64,000 nt of DNA from Companilactobacillus suantsaicola (GTDB lineage: Bacteria; Bacillota; Bacilli; Lactobacillales; Lactobacillaceae): NCBI RefSeq assembly GCF_004745525.1, contig NZ_RKLY01000010.1:20559-84558 (forward strand). Direction: 5' to 3'. Shown piece by piece: positions 7,672-16,240 of this stretch. The position numbers were made by a program, and so were the translations under genes. The first letter of the stretch is position 1; each line of letters begins with the position of its first letter. A model generated the notes under the pieces. That model saw only the letters and a list, made by a program, of their open reading frames with translations, made no database searches and was not told the origin of the DNA.

Positions 7672-8376
7672 ATGAAAAAGTACTTGGTGATTTACCACGA
7701 TTTGTTAAGTGGCATTCAAACGAAAAAATATCAGTCAGGAAAACTTCTTCCTAGTAATCAACAATTGGTCATGCGCTATCAGGTATCCCGGGAAACAGTG
7801 CGAAAGGCCATGCAGTTACTAGCAGATGAAGGTTACATCCAAACGATTCGAGGCAAGGGAAGTCTCGTGTTGAGTACTAAGCGTTATTCGTTCCCAGTGT
7901 CGTCAATTAAGAGCTACAAAGAAATCGTTAAAGAAAACGGACTTGATTCAAAAAATAAGATTGTCAAAGTAGAGAAACACGTTTTAGTACCGGAGAACTT
8001 ACTTTTTGGATCACCGAAAATTTACGCCGAACTAATTGTGCGTGAACGGATCGTCAACGGAATTCCAACCATCCTTGATTATGATTACGTTAATGAAGAG
8101 ATAGCAAAGGATATTCCGCTGGATGAAGCACAGAATTCACTCTTCAATTATTTCGAGGAAAACTTGGGCTTAACGATTGATTATGCGGTTAAACATTTGA
8201 CGGTTGAACACGCTGAGTATGAGGATTGTAACCAATTAGGGATCGAACAGACGACGCCGATCGTGGTGGTCAGAAGTGAGACTCATTTGACTGACAGTCG
8301 AATTTTATCGTACACCGAGTCAAGGCATCGGGCGGACAAATTCAGTAGTATCGAGTTTGCCAGACGTCATCATTAA
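7672..8376 (+). CDS. treR: GntR-family trehalose operon repressor
   Basis: The protein has 234 residues. Residues 1-66 are a GntR winged HTH (LLSGIQTKKYQSGKLLPSNQQL, YQVSRETVRKAMQLLADEGYI, IRGKGSLV), and the rest is a UTRA effector-binding domain (ELIVRERIVNGIPTILDYDYV). The longest frame starts at a TTG inside the Shine-Dalgarno region; ATG at 7672 behind GGAGG is the likely start. It precedes a trehalose-type EIIBC and a GH65 phosphorylase, which with trehalose 6-phosphate as the usual TreR effector supports the name. Confidence 0.8.
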   Translation: MKKYLVIYHDLLSGIQTKKYQSGKLLPSNQQLVMRYQVSRETVRKAMQLLADEGYIQTIRGKGSLVLSTKRYSFPVSSIKSYKEIVKENGLDSKNKIVKVEKHVLVPENLLFGSPKIYAELIVRERIVNGIPTILDYDYVNEEIAKDIPLDEAQNSLFNYFEENLGLTIDYAVKHLTVEHAEYEDCNQLGIEQTTPIVVVRSETHLTDSRILSYTESRHRADKFSSIEFARRHH

Positions 8377-8429
8377 CCAACAATAAATGGGGTCACTATT
8401 ATTAGTGAAAACGAAAGGGATTGAAAACT

Positions 8430-9941
8430 ATGTCAAAAACTAAAGATTATTCAGCCCTCGCATCAGAAATTATTAAGTATGTCGGTGGGCCAGAGAATAT
8501 TCATAAAGTTATTCATTGTATCTCACGTTTAAGATTTTATTTGAAAGATGAAAAGAAAGCTCAAACTGAAAAAATTACTGCCCTTGATGGGGTATCGGGA
8601 GCTTTGTACAATGCCGGATTGGATCAATACCAAGTCGTTATTGGTCCGGCAGTAACTGATGTTTATGATCAAGTTATTGCTCAACTTGGTTCAGAATTTG
8701 CGGACGAAGATGCAACTGAATCAGCTGTTGATGAAACTAAGGCAGAAGCACCACAAAAACCAACTAATCTTTGGGGCTGGATTTCTAAAGGCTTCCAGCT
8801 TCTAATCGGAACAATTACCGGTTCAATGATTCCAATAATCGGATTGTTGGCTGCATCTGGTATTCTAAAAGGATTTTTGACTTTATTTACTTTTAACTTA
8901 CATTTGATCGATACGAAATCGACAACTTACATCATTATTAACGCAATGGGCGATTCCGCTTTTTACTTCTTACCAATTTTAGTAGGTTACACTGCTGCTA
9001 AACAATTGAAATCTGATCCAATTGTTGTGGCTGCGATTGCCGGTGTATTAGTTCACCCTACGATTGCTGCTTTGTGGGCTGCACCTACTAAAGGAATGTC
9101 AACTTTGTTAGGAATTCCTTTGAACGCTGAATTTTTCGGTATTCCAATTCACATCCCACAGTACACTTATTCAATCTTCCCAATTATCTTCGCTGCTTGG
9201 TTAGCTAGACCAGTTGGTAATTGGCTCAAAAAAGTTTTGCCATTAAGTTTACGTTCTATTTTCCAACCATTATTCACGTTATTTATTGTTTCTGCTGCTG
9301 TCCTAGTTATCATGGGACCAGTTATTTCCTTGATTTCAAGTGGATTAGCCGCAATTATCAACCTCTTGGTAACAGCTAACGAAGCTATCGCTGGACTTGT
9401 TATCGGTGGTTTGTATCAAGTACTTGTTATCTTTGGTTTGCACTGGATGGTCGTTCCTATCGTTTCAAACGATATCGCTATGACTGGACACTCAGTGTTA
9501 AATGCTTTGATCAACTTTACAATGATTGCTCAAGGTACTGGTGCTTTAGCTGTTTGGGCTAAAACAAAGAATGCTTCAATTAAAGGTTTGTCACTAGCTG
9601 GTGCCTTGTCTGGTTATGCCGGCGTTACAGAGCCTGCTATGTATGGTATTAACTTGAAATACGGTCGTGTTTTCTGGATGTCTAATATCGGTGGTGCCGT
9701 TGGTGGCTTTATCGCCGGATTAATGAAGATCGATATGTTCGGATTCACTGGTTCATTGATTGGTTTCCCATCATTCTTCTCCAAGACAAATCCTAATAAC
9801 ATTTGGGCATTCGTGATTGCTAGTGCCGTTACTATCGTTGTTTCCTTTGTCTGTGTATACTTCTGGGGCTTTACAGATGCTGATTTAACAAAGACTAAGG
9901 ATGCTAAGAAGAAGAACGTCTTCAAGGATGCTGTAAACTAG
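8430..9941 (+). CDS. treP: PTS trehalose-type transporter, EIIBC
   Basis: The protein has 503 residues. The N-terminal EIIB domain carries the phosphorylated cysteine Cys30 in VIHCISRLRFYL. A linker of about 40 acidic/Ala residues leads to the EIIC membrane domain with about ten helices (IIGTITGSMIPIIGLLAASGIL, GLHWMVVPIV, LSGYAGVTEPAMYGINLKYGRVF). There is no EIIA domain, so phosphate must come from another EIIA. BglP in this window carries one and is a possible donor. ATG at 8430 lies 9 nt after AAAGGGA. The trehalose assignment comes from this domain order plus treR and GH65 neighbours. Confidence 0.82.
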   Translation: MSKTKDYSALASEIIKYVGGPENIHKVIHCISRLRFYLKDEKKAQTEKITALDGVSGALYNAGLDQYQVVIGPAVTDVYDQVIAQLGSEFADEDATESAVDETKAEAPQKPTNLWGWISKGFQLLIGTITGSMIPIIGLLAASGILKGFLTLFTFNLHLIDTKSTTYIIINAMGDSAFYFLPILVGYTAAKQLKSDPIVVAAIAGVLVHPTIAALWAAPTKGMSTLLGIPLNAEFFGIPIHIPQYTYSIFPIIFAAWLARPVGNWLKKVLPLSLRSIFQPLFTLFIVSAAVLVIMGPVISLISSGLAAIINLLVTANEAIAGLVIGGLYQVLVIFGLHWMVVPIVSNDIAMTGHSVLNALINFTMIAQGTGALAVWAKTKNASIKGLSLAGALSGYAGVTEPAMYGINLKYGRVFWMSNIGGAVGGFIAGLMKIDMFGFTGSLIGFPSFFSKTNPNNIWAFVIASAVTIVVSFVCVYFWGFTDADLTKTKDAKKKNVFKDAVN

Positions 9942-9947
9942 GAGGTT

Positions 9948-12263
9948 ATGATGACTAATAATTGGCAAATCACTTATAAAGATATGCCAACCGGATCTAA
10001 GTCATACGGTCAAGAAGCACTGTTGACCCTAGGAAATGGCTATCTTGGTTGGCGCGGTGCACCTTTGATGAGCCGTTATAACGCTGACCACTATCCTGGA
10101 CTTTACGTGGCAGGAGTCTTCAATCAAACAACGACCAACGTCAATGGACACGATGTCGTTAACGAAGACATAGTCAATTTTCCTAATCCTCAACTACTCA
10201 AGGTAAAAGTAGATAACGTTAGTATTTCAGTTCCCTATCACCAACGCTTGGCTACCTTAGATTTGAAGACAGGTGAATTAATTGAGGAACTAGTTTATCC
10301 AGTCGCTTCTGGACACTTGTTTGTGAAGACAACCAAAGTAGTTGATCCGGATAACTATCATCGTTTCGCTTTAAAAGTTGAATTGAGATTAGATTTTTCT
10401 GCTAGAGTCCAAGTCGATATGTTGATCGATGGTGATGTGAAGAATCAAAACGTCGTTCGCTATCGTGACTTTAATAGCCAAGAATTTTCTGTAGAGCACG
10501 TTGCTGATCAAGTTTTACAAGGTCAAACTTTGCAATCAAAAATCAAGTTTGCAATCGGTGCGAGAACCGTCAGTGAGGATGGAGATTTCACAACTAGTGC
10601 GACTTTAGATACAGTTGATGATCAACTGACGCTTGATTTGGCCGCTAATCAAACTTTGCAATTCAGTCGCGTGATGGCTATTTCGACCAGTTACGAGGAT
10701 CAAAATTTCCTAAAAACGGTCCAAGATGCACTGACACACACGTTTGAAGAGATTGACCAAAACAGCCGCCAACATTGGCAAGAATTCTGGATCGACGGGG
10801 ATGTTGTCTTAGATAGCGATGATCCAGATATTCAAAAGGTCATTCGTTTGAATATTTTCCAATTGCATCAAGCGGCATCAAAGAACAATCAAGATCTTGA
10901 CGCTTCGATTGGTTCGAGGGGATTAACTGGTGAAGGCTATCGAGGACACATTTTCTGGGATGAACTATTTGTCATTCCTTACCTAGCCAAAACAAATCCA
11001 GTAGCCGCTAAAGCAATTTTAAAGTATCGAATCAAAAGGTTGCCAGCCGCTCGAAAAAATGCTCAAGCACAAATGGAGCATGGAGCAATGTACCCTTGGC
11101 AGTCAGCAAGTTTGGGGGACGAGCAAGCACAATTTATCCACTTAAATCCCATCAGTAATCAGTGGTACCCAGACAATTCCCGCCTACAAAGACACGTTTC
11201 ATTAGCAGTAGTTTACGATTTGTGGAGTTATACTCACATCACCGGTGACTACAGTCTAATGACACACGGTGGCCTAGAAGTCTTACTACTGACTAGCAAA
11301 TTCTGGCTAGAGAAACTCGAGTATGACGGTCAAAACTATCACTTGTCAGGCGTTATGGGTCCAGATGAATATCACGAAGCTTATCCTGATACGAAACAAG
11401 GTGGTCTATCTGACAATGCCTACACGAATCTGATGCTAGTCTGGTCGTTAATGTGGCTGTTAGACTTACAAGAAGATTCACCAGTCTACTTCCAGCAAAT
11501 CTGCCAAAAAGTTGGTTTCAGTACTGACCTGTTAGAAAAAGCCGCTGAAGTGACTCACAGATTAAAAGTATTCACGAATCAAGAAGGAATAATCGAACAG
11601 TATAACCACTACTTCGAATTAAAAGACTTGAATCTAACTGAATATGCCAAGAAATATGGAGACATCCACCGAATCGATCGAATCCTGACTTCAGAAAACA
11701 AGTCAGCAAACAATTATCAGGTAGATAAACAAGCGGACACCTTGATGATGATCTACAATTTCGGACCACAAGTCATGGCCAACGTCTTAAAGAAATTAGG
11801 AGTTTCAGTTTCGGATGATTGGCTAACGAAGAATCGAGACTACTATTTAGCCAGAACCGTTCATGGCTCAACCATGTCTCGCCCAGTTTACGCCAGTATC
11901 GACGCTAATTGTGGAGACAGTGAAGCAGCTTGGAAGAAACTCCAAATAGCCATCCGCTCCGATTATGATGACATCCAAGGTGGAACAACCGCCGAAGGAA
12001 TCCATATCGGCGTTATGGGCTCAACACTAACAGTGATGATGCGTGATCTGGCGGGTGTAAAGCTAATTGGATCAGAACTAACCGTAGATCCAAAACTACC
12101 AAAAACTTGGCACAAGTTATCCTTCAGTCAAAAGTACCGTGGCAATAGTTATCACTTCACTTTTGAACATAACACCGTTACAGTCTCAGCAGAACACAGT
12201 TGCTTGATCAATATCAAAGGCAAAGAGTTCAAGCTAGAAAGTAAACAGGCAGTAACGTACTAG
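9948..12263 (+). CDS. trePP: GH65 phosphorylase, probably trehalose 6-phosphate phosphorylase
   Basis: The protein has 771 residues with the GH65 layout: N-terminal beta-sandwich (about 1-270), (alpha/alpha)6 barrel and C-terminal sheet. Glu474 in GPDEYHE fits the general acid, and the barrel segment RGLTGEGYRGHIFWDELFV is typical. GH65 enzymes split alpha-glucosides with phosphate to beta-glucose 1-phosphate. Behind a PTS transporter the expected substrate is trehalose 6-phosphate, yielding also glucose 6-phosphate. Maltose or kojibiose phosphorylase cannot be excluded by sequence alone. AGGAGG precedes paired ATGs at 9948 and 9951. No beta-phosphoglucomutase gene is in the window. Confidence 0.78.
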   Translation: MMTNNWQITYKDMPTGSKSYGQEALLTLGNGYLGWRGAPLMSRYNADHYPGLYVAGVFNQTTTNVNGHDVVNEDIVNFPNPQLLKVKVDNVSISVPYHQRLATLDLKTGELIEELVYPVASGHLFVKTTKVVDPDNYHRFALKVELRLDFSARVQVDMLIDGDVKNQNVVRYRDFNSQEFSVEHVADQVLQGQTLQSKIKFAIGARTVSEDGDFTTSATLDTVDDQLTLDLAANQTLQFSRVMAISTSYEDQNFLKTVQDALTHTFEEIDQNSRQHWQEFWIDGDVVLDSDDPDIQKVIRLNIFQLHQAASKNNQDLDASIGSRGLTGEGYRGHIFWDELFVIPYLAKTNPVAAKAILKYRIKRLPAARKNAQAQMEHGAMYPWQSASLGDEQAQFIHLNPISNQWYPDNSRLQRHVSLAVVYDLWSYTHITGDYSLMTHGGLEVLLLTSKFWLEKLEYDGQNYHLSGVMGPDEYHEAYPDTKQGGLSDNAYTNLMLVWSLMWLLDLQEDSPVYFQQICQKVGFSTDLLEKAAEVTHRLKVFTNQEGIIEQYNHYFELKDLNLTEYAKKYGDIHRIDRILTSENKSANNYQVDKQADTLMMIYNFGPQVMANVLKKLGVSVSDDWLTKNRDYYLARTVHGSTMSRPVYASIDANCGDSEAAWKKLQIAIRSDYDDIQGGTTAEGIHIGVMGSTLTVMMRDLAGVKLIGSELTVDPKLPKTWHKLSFSQKYRGNSYHFTFEHNTVTVSAEHSCLINIKGKEFKLESKQAVTY

Positions 12264-12280
12264 GGTGGTTTGTTGGTGAG

Positions 12281-12297
12281 ATATTCCGGACTAAATA
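12281..12297 (-). repeat. Remnant end of a family 1 repeat
   Basis: The segment TTCCGGACTAAATAACG matches the outer end of minus-strand copy H (CTCCGGACTAAATAGTTATTC). The following bases to about 12345 match, in reverse, the spacer between arms of the composite at 63.4-63.75 kb. The left arm of a head-to-head unit appears to have been lost here. Confidence 0.5.
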
Positions 12298-12412
12298 ACG
12301 AATCTATTAGTTATATACTTTCCAATTATTTAAGAATAGTAATCCTATTCTGAAGTAGACCTTGATATTTTAACTGTTTACAATGTTTTTAACGTTATAA
12401 AAATTAACAAAT

Positions 12413-12473
12413 AAAAAAAGAGGATATTACAATATTGCAAAATTTTGCAGTAGCAGTAATATCCTCTTTTTTT
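12413..12473 (+). terminator. Long terminator hairpin, repeated at 38.2 kb
   Basis: AAAAAAGAGGATATTAC pairs with GTAATATCCTCTTTTTT around a 25-nt loop containing TTGCAAAATTTTGCA. The same stem recurs at 38202-38261, also about 190-220 nt before a family 1 repeat. Confidence 0.85.
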
Positions 12474-12601
12474 GAAATAAATTAATAGAAATATCAAAGC
12501 GTTATAACGCATTTAAACTATAAAATAATTCTGTATTTAATAAAATAGAAGCTATATCCATTTTTGAATTAAATACAATAAATGCAAAGAACTAAAATCT
12601 A

Positions 12602-12758
12602 GTCTGGAGTAACAGCTCTGGGAAATGCTCAGCCGTGAAATTTTTGTTAATGCTTTAGCATTTACAAAAAGGCCAATCTTGGAGATTGCGCGTACTTTGC
12701 GTAAGCTTCAAGTTGTGCCCACAGCGTTCCAGCGTTTCCCAGAGCTGTTGCGGAAGAC
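12602..12758 (+). repeat. Family 1 structured repeat, copy C
   Basis: GTCT, GGA, stem GTAACAGCTCTGGGAAATGCT pairing over 21 positions with AGCGTTTCCCAGAGCTGTTGC (two G-U wobbles, no mismatch), GGA, AGAC. The outer stem differs from copies A, B, D and E at almost every position yet pairs fully. P3 is CTTGGAG/CTTCAAG with one wobble, and P2 has TTTA loop and T-T mismatch. Confidence 0.9.
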
Positions 12759-12877
12759 GGCATCTAACCACCAACAACAAAAAAGAACGACACCAAATAA
12801 AATTTACCTCGAGACATAATAATAGAATATCAAGATAATTATTGTTAAGGTGAAAACATATGAGGAGGTAATTATTG

Positions 12878-13519
12878 ATGAAAGTACTTATTATTGGTGC
12901 ACACGGTAAAGTTGGCCGTTTGCTAGTAAATGAATTGCAAGATAGAAAAGTTGACGTGGTTGCTGGTTTGAGAAAAGAAGAACAGATCAAGTCATATCAA
13001 GCAGATGGGATTGCTACACAATACATCGACTTGACGGCACCATTTGCTGAAATTAAGCAATCTATCGCCGAATCAAAAGCTGATGCAGTGGTCTTTAGTG
13101 CCGGTGCTGGTGGCGCAAGTGATGGATTGACAATTGAGATTGATCTCGATGGAGCTATTAAGACGATGGATGCAACTGAACAATTAGGCATCAAGCGTTA
13201 TGTAATGGTCAGTGCTGTCTTTAGTGATGATCCAAGTAAGTGGGGTGCTTCAGGTATTAGACCTTATTACACAGCTAAACACTATGCTGACAAGTATTTG
13301 CGCAGTACGAACTTAGATTATACAATCGTTCATCCAGGAACTTTGACCGATGAAGCTGCTAATGAAAAAATCAATCTTCAAAGTAATTACGAAGGTGGTT
13401 CAGTTCCAAGAGCTGACGTTGCTAAAGTAATTGCTCAATCACTTGAAACACCTTCAACAATCAAGAAGGACATCAATTTTGTTTCTGGTGATGAACCAAT
13501 TGATGAAGTTGTCAGATAG
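12878..13519 (+). CDS. NAD(P)-binding atypical SDR family protein
   Basis: The protein has 213 residues. The N-terminal Rossmann motif is VLIIGAHGKVGRLLV (GxxGxxG-like), then VVFSAGAGGASDG, the strand YVMVSAVFSDD and YYTAKHYADKYL with a Tyr-x-x-x-Lys-like pair, then YTIVHPGTLTDE. This fits the atypical SDR group (YwnB/NmrA-like) of NAD(P)H-dependent or NAD(P)H-sensing proteins. The substrate is unknown. GAGGAGG is 9 nt before ATG 12878; an in-frame TTG one codon earlier is less likely. It has its own terminator shared with the convergent MFS gene. Confidence 0.8.
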   Translation: MKVLIIGAHGKVGRLLVNELQDRKVDVVAGLRKEEQIKSYQADGIATQYIDLTAPFAEIKQSIAESKADAVVFSAGAGGASDGLTIEIDLDGAIKTMDATEQLGIKRYVMVSAVFSDDPSKWGASGIRPYYTAKHYADKYLRSTNLDYTIVHPGTLTDEAANEKINLQSNYEGGSVPRADVAKVIAQSLETPSTIKKDINFVSGDEPIDEVVR

Positions 13520-13540
13520 AGAGCGGAACAAGCCAGTTTA
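13520..13540 (+). repeat. 5'-arm remnant of a family 2 repeat after a stop codon
   Basis: The SDR stop TAG is followed by AGAGCGGAACAAGCCAGTTTAG, which matches the start of family 2 copy c on its sense strand (GAGAGTGGAACAAGCCCGATTAG). The sequence then runs directly into the terminator. Confidence 0.6.
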
Positions 13541-13543
13541 GAT

Positions 13544-13588
13544 AAAAAAAGTCGCGTGATCACTATTTTGATCACACGACTATTTTTT
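13544..13588. terminator. Bidirectional terminator
   Basis: AGTCG-GTGATCA pairs with TGATCAC-CGACT with A-run and T-run flanks, between the convergent SDR (+) and MFS (-) genes. Confidence 0.88.
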
Positions 13589-14736
13589 TATCCCAAAAGC
13601 TTTCGATTGAACCAATAAATCAAAACAATCAATGGCAGAGTGAGCATCATGATAGGGTAGAACCAGGTCATTGGCAAGAAATTGCTAATCAGACCACCGA
13701 TAATTGGTCCCAGCGACATGCCTAAATCGACGCCGACAAAGAAGGTACTGTTGGCAATCCCGTGCTCATCTTGATTGACGACCATCAAAGCTTTCGCCTG
13801 GCAAATTGAGAACATCAAACCGTATCCCACTGCTAGACCAGTGGTACTTATCAACAGATAAAATAAGTTAGTCAGATGGGTCAAGCCGATTAGACCAATT
13901 AAATTACCGACTAAACTTAGCCACAAGAATTTCTTGAAAGGAATGCGGTCAAACAAATCACGCATCAAAATTCGCAGAACTAACAAAATAACCGCATAAA
14001 TAGGAAAGAAGATTCCCGCTGAAACGTTGAGGTGGAGTCGAGTAATGTAGCTGACTAGATAAGTTTGGGTAGCAAAATATGGTAAAGAGAATAACAGTAA
14101 AATAATTGCAATAGGGACAACTTTAGGATGGACAATTCGAAGTCGTCTCTTTTTGGTAGTTTTTAAAATGGTAGGTAAACCACGATTGGTGACGAATTGG
14201 ATGATAATTATCAATAGGAAACTAGATGCAGCAGCAACCCAAAATGAAGCTTGGTGACCAACATGTTTGTAGAGAAAAATACTGATCGCCGGCCCACAAG
14301 CCATACCGAGTGCGTTGGCAAGACCATAAATTCCCATACCAGCACCAACACGAGTCGGTGGTAAGAGATCAGCAATCCAAGTCGACATACAGACCGAGCA
14401 CATCGTATAACCAATTCCGTTGATAATTCTTAAACCGGTAATGATAGCCAAATTAGTCGTTAAACCATAACCAAGATTGGCGATTAATAAAAAACTAGCC
14501 CCAATCATAGTTAACTGATATTTAGAAATTCGATCAGTCAGATTACCAGCAATCGGTCGCAGTAAAAGTGAAGTGATGTTCATAATACCAGCAATTAAAC
14601 CGGCAATGGCACTAGTAGCTCCAATACTTTGAGTGAATTCGGCAATGATCGGCGTGATCAACATCGAGCTCATCATATAGAAGAAACTAGCAATCAAAAC
14701 GAGTGTAACATTAGTAGTAAATAATCTTTTTTTCAT
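13588..14736 (-). CDS. MFS transporter
   Basis: The protein has 382 residues and about 12 hydrophobic helices. The loop 2-3 motif is RPIAGNLTDRISKY (GxLaDrxGrkx-like), and the fourth-to-fifth helix region is RIINGIGYTMCSVCMSTWIADLLPPTRVGAGMGIYGLANALGMACGPAI, typical of drug/metabolite MFS exporters. Substrate cannot be inferred. AAAGAGAT precedes the ATG. It is a single gene with terminators on both sides. Confidence 0.85.
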   Translation of the reverse strand: MKKRLFTTNVTLVLIASFFYMMSSMLITPIIAEFTQSIGATSAIAGLIAGIMNITSLLLRPIAGNLTDRISKYQLTMIGASFLLIANLGYGLTTNLAIITGLRIINGIGYTMCSVCMSTWIADLLPPTRVGAGMGIYGLANALGMACGPAISIFLYKHVGHQASFWVAAASSFLLIIIIQFVTNRGLPTILKTTKKRRLRIVHPKVVPIAIILLLFSLPYFATQTYLVSYITRLHLNVSAGIFFPIYAVILLVLRILMRDLFDRIPFKKFLWLSLVGNLIGLIGLTHLTNLFYLLISTTGLAVGYGLMFSICQAKALMVVNQDEHGIANSTFFVGVDLGMSLGPIIGGLISNFLPMTWFYPIMMLTLPLIVLIYWFNRKLLG

Positions 14737-14829
14737 AAATAATATCTCTTTTTATAATTTGTTCCATTAGAAATATTATAATTTTCATTTTTCTTTTGCA
14801 AATGAATAGAAATAAGACCTGGTGGAACA

Positions 14830-14871
14830 AAAAAACTCGATTGGCCGTATCTGAGCCCAATCGAGTTTTTT
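14830..14871. terminator. Bidirectional terminator
   Basis: AAAAAACTCGATTGG pairs with CCAATCGAGTTTTTT around a 12-nt loop, between the MFS start and the end of the 120-residue protein gene (-). Confidence 0.85.
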
Positions 14872-14890
14872 GTGGAAGACGAAATACTTA

Positions 14891-15253
14891 TTATGCCAAA
14901 GAAGTTTCCGGAACAAAGCCGTGTTTCTTCTCTAGCTTGTGAGAAATAGTTGTTCTGAGATGTTCATTTTCAAAAACAACTTGTGTGAATTCATTTCGAC
15001 CTAGAAAACGAGCAACTTGTTTTGAAAAATAATTAGTCTTTAACAGATCACGTTTCTTAGAACGTTTCATAAAACGTTGAATGAATTTATTGATTATTAA
15101 ATCGCCAAATTTAATAACAAGTGGGATTCTGATTTGTTTGGTGTTAGCGGTATACCAAACTTTTTGATTATCAAGTGTGATAATGAGTTCGTCACCACCA
15201 ACATAGGGAATCTTCTTTGTATTCATGGCTACAACAGCAATATTTTTTGTCAT
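14891..15253 (-). CDS. Conserved-looking hypothetical protein, basic
   Basis: The protein has 120 residues and is not recognised. It is lysine/arginine-rich in the middle (KFIQRFMKRSKKRDLLKTNYFSKQVARFLG), with beta-strand-like N-terminal segments (IAVVAMNTKKIPYVGGDELIITLDNQKVWY) and no membrane span. ATG 15253 is placed 8 nt after AAGGAG; the TTG two codons upstream is less likely. A good cre match lies about 165 bp upstream, which suggests carbon control. Confidence 0.6.
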   Translation of the reverse strand: MTKNIAVVAMNTKKIPYVGGDELIITLDNQKVWYTANTKQIRIPLVIKFGDLIINKFIQRFMKRSKKRDLLKTNYFSKQVARFLGRNEFTQVVFENEHLRTTISHKLEKKHGFVPETSLA

Positions 15254-15417
15254 ATTCAAGACTCCTTATTATGTTTATTTATTAGCATAATATCATAATA
15301 AAATTTATATCGGTTCAAAAAAGAATTACTCATAGAATGATTTATGCTTCTATCCCCGTTAACTCAAGTATAGTCGAGTTTATAGACATTTTGTAGCGTT
15401 ATTTCGATGGTTATCAG

Positions 15418-15433
15418 TTGACAGCGTTTCCAA
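15418..15433 (-). promoter_or_regulatory. Putative cre (CcpA) site
   Basis: On the minus strand it reads TTGGAAACGCTGTCAA, matching the consensus WTGNAANCGNWNNCWW at every fixed position. It lies in the 240-bp gap upstream of the 120-residue protein gene. Confidence 0.55.
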
Positions 15434-15499
15434 AATATCTGATTAATATTTTGACCAACTTTATTAAAGCAAAACATTAATAAAGGTAGCTTAAAAAGG

Positions 15500-15958
15500 C
15501 TATTTTGTCAGCAAATTTATCGCATTGAGTAAAATTTTTTCCATCACCGAAACAAAAGCTGCGATTGTCAAAGGGATGAAAATTAATATCAGAGCTAAGA
15601 TGATAATTCCTGGCGTGTTATCGATTTTGGCGGCCGAATAGGCTAGGGGGATGATTGCTAAAAATAAAATTGTGCAGCTAATTAGTGAATAGCGAATCTT
15701 TCTGACATAGCTTAGTGCCTTTTCAGTGAAAAAGTTATTCGTGCTAAGGAGTTTGTATAACTGAAACAAATAAAAACTGATGATTAGGATTATAATAGTG
15801 GCGATAAAAACAGGTATGCTAGTCATGGTGATTAGATTAAAGCTTGGTTTATTTTGAAGAGAACTAAGAATTTCCAGTAATAACATAAGTGAGAAGAGAG
15901 AAACGAATAGATCAGCGATAATTGTAATCGTTTTGAGCCAGAAAGTATTGATTTTCAT
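15500..15958 (-). CDS. DUF2975 family membrane protein
   Basis: The protein has 152 residues and four predicted membrane helices (about 8-30, 45-70, 95-115, 120-145), in the arrangement of DUF2975 proteins (FFTEKALSYVRKIRYSLISCTILFL between helices 2 and 3). These usually pair with a small Xre-type regulator, which is not seen here. The longest frame begins 26 codons upstream, but ATG 15958 follows AAAGAGGTC and gives the usual length. Function unknown. Confidence 0.7.
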   Translation of the reverse strand: MKINTFWLKTITIIADLFVSLFSLMLLLEILSSLQNKPSFNLITMTSIPVFIATIIILIISFYLFQLYKLLSTNNFFTEKALSYVRKIRYSLISCTILFLAIIPLAYSAAKIDNTPGIIILALILIFIPLTIAAFVSVMEKILLNAINLLTK

Positions 15959-16099
15959 AGTTTTGACCTCTTTTTTGATTAGGAATAGTTTACTTGAAAT
16001 TTTATCGAAAAACAATATAAACATATCGAATAACAATGGATAATGATTGTGTGATTACTAAATTATTTATTTTTGGCATAAAAATTTTCTAAAAATGAC

Positions 16100-16129
16100 T
16101 TGACTTAGTTTTAAGAAAACGCTAACATA
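16100..16129 (+). promoter_or_regulatory. licT operon promoter with overlapping cre
   Basis: TTGACT (16100-16105), a 17-bp spacer and TAACAT (16123-16128) form a sigma-A promoter. AAGAAAACGCTAACATA (16113-16129) is a strong cre match covering the -10 box, so CcpA would block the promoter. Confidence 0.75.
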
Positions 16130-16145
16130 GTGCTCGTAAACAAAA

Positions 16146-16222
16146 GAGCGTGTTACTGATTCGATCAGGCATAAACCTACTGAGCTGTTACACTATTAGT
16201 GTACGGTTAGTGGGTATTTTTT
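16146..16222 (+). promoter_or_regulatory. RAT antiterminator and overlapping terminator before licT
   Basis: AGCGTGTTACTGATTCGATC-AGGCATAAACC has the form of a LicT/BglG ribonucleic antiterminator. Its 3' end overlaps a terminator stem (CCTACT-A with TAGTGGG, inner ACACT/AGTGT) that ends in TTTTTTTT. LicT binding would stabilise the RAT and allow read-through, giving autogenous control. Confidence 0.85.
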
Positions 16223-16240
16223 TTGAGGAGGTATGGATTT

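Noticed and set aside
12625..12990. Open frames of 64 and 111 residues over copy C
   Set aside because: They are translations of the family 1 repeat and of the reverse of the SDR gene. Similar frames appear in other copies without any codon-like substitution pattern.
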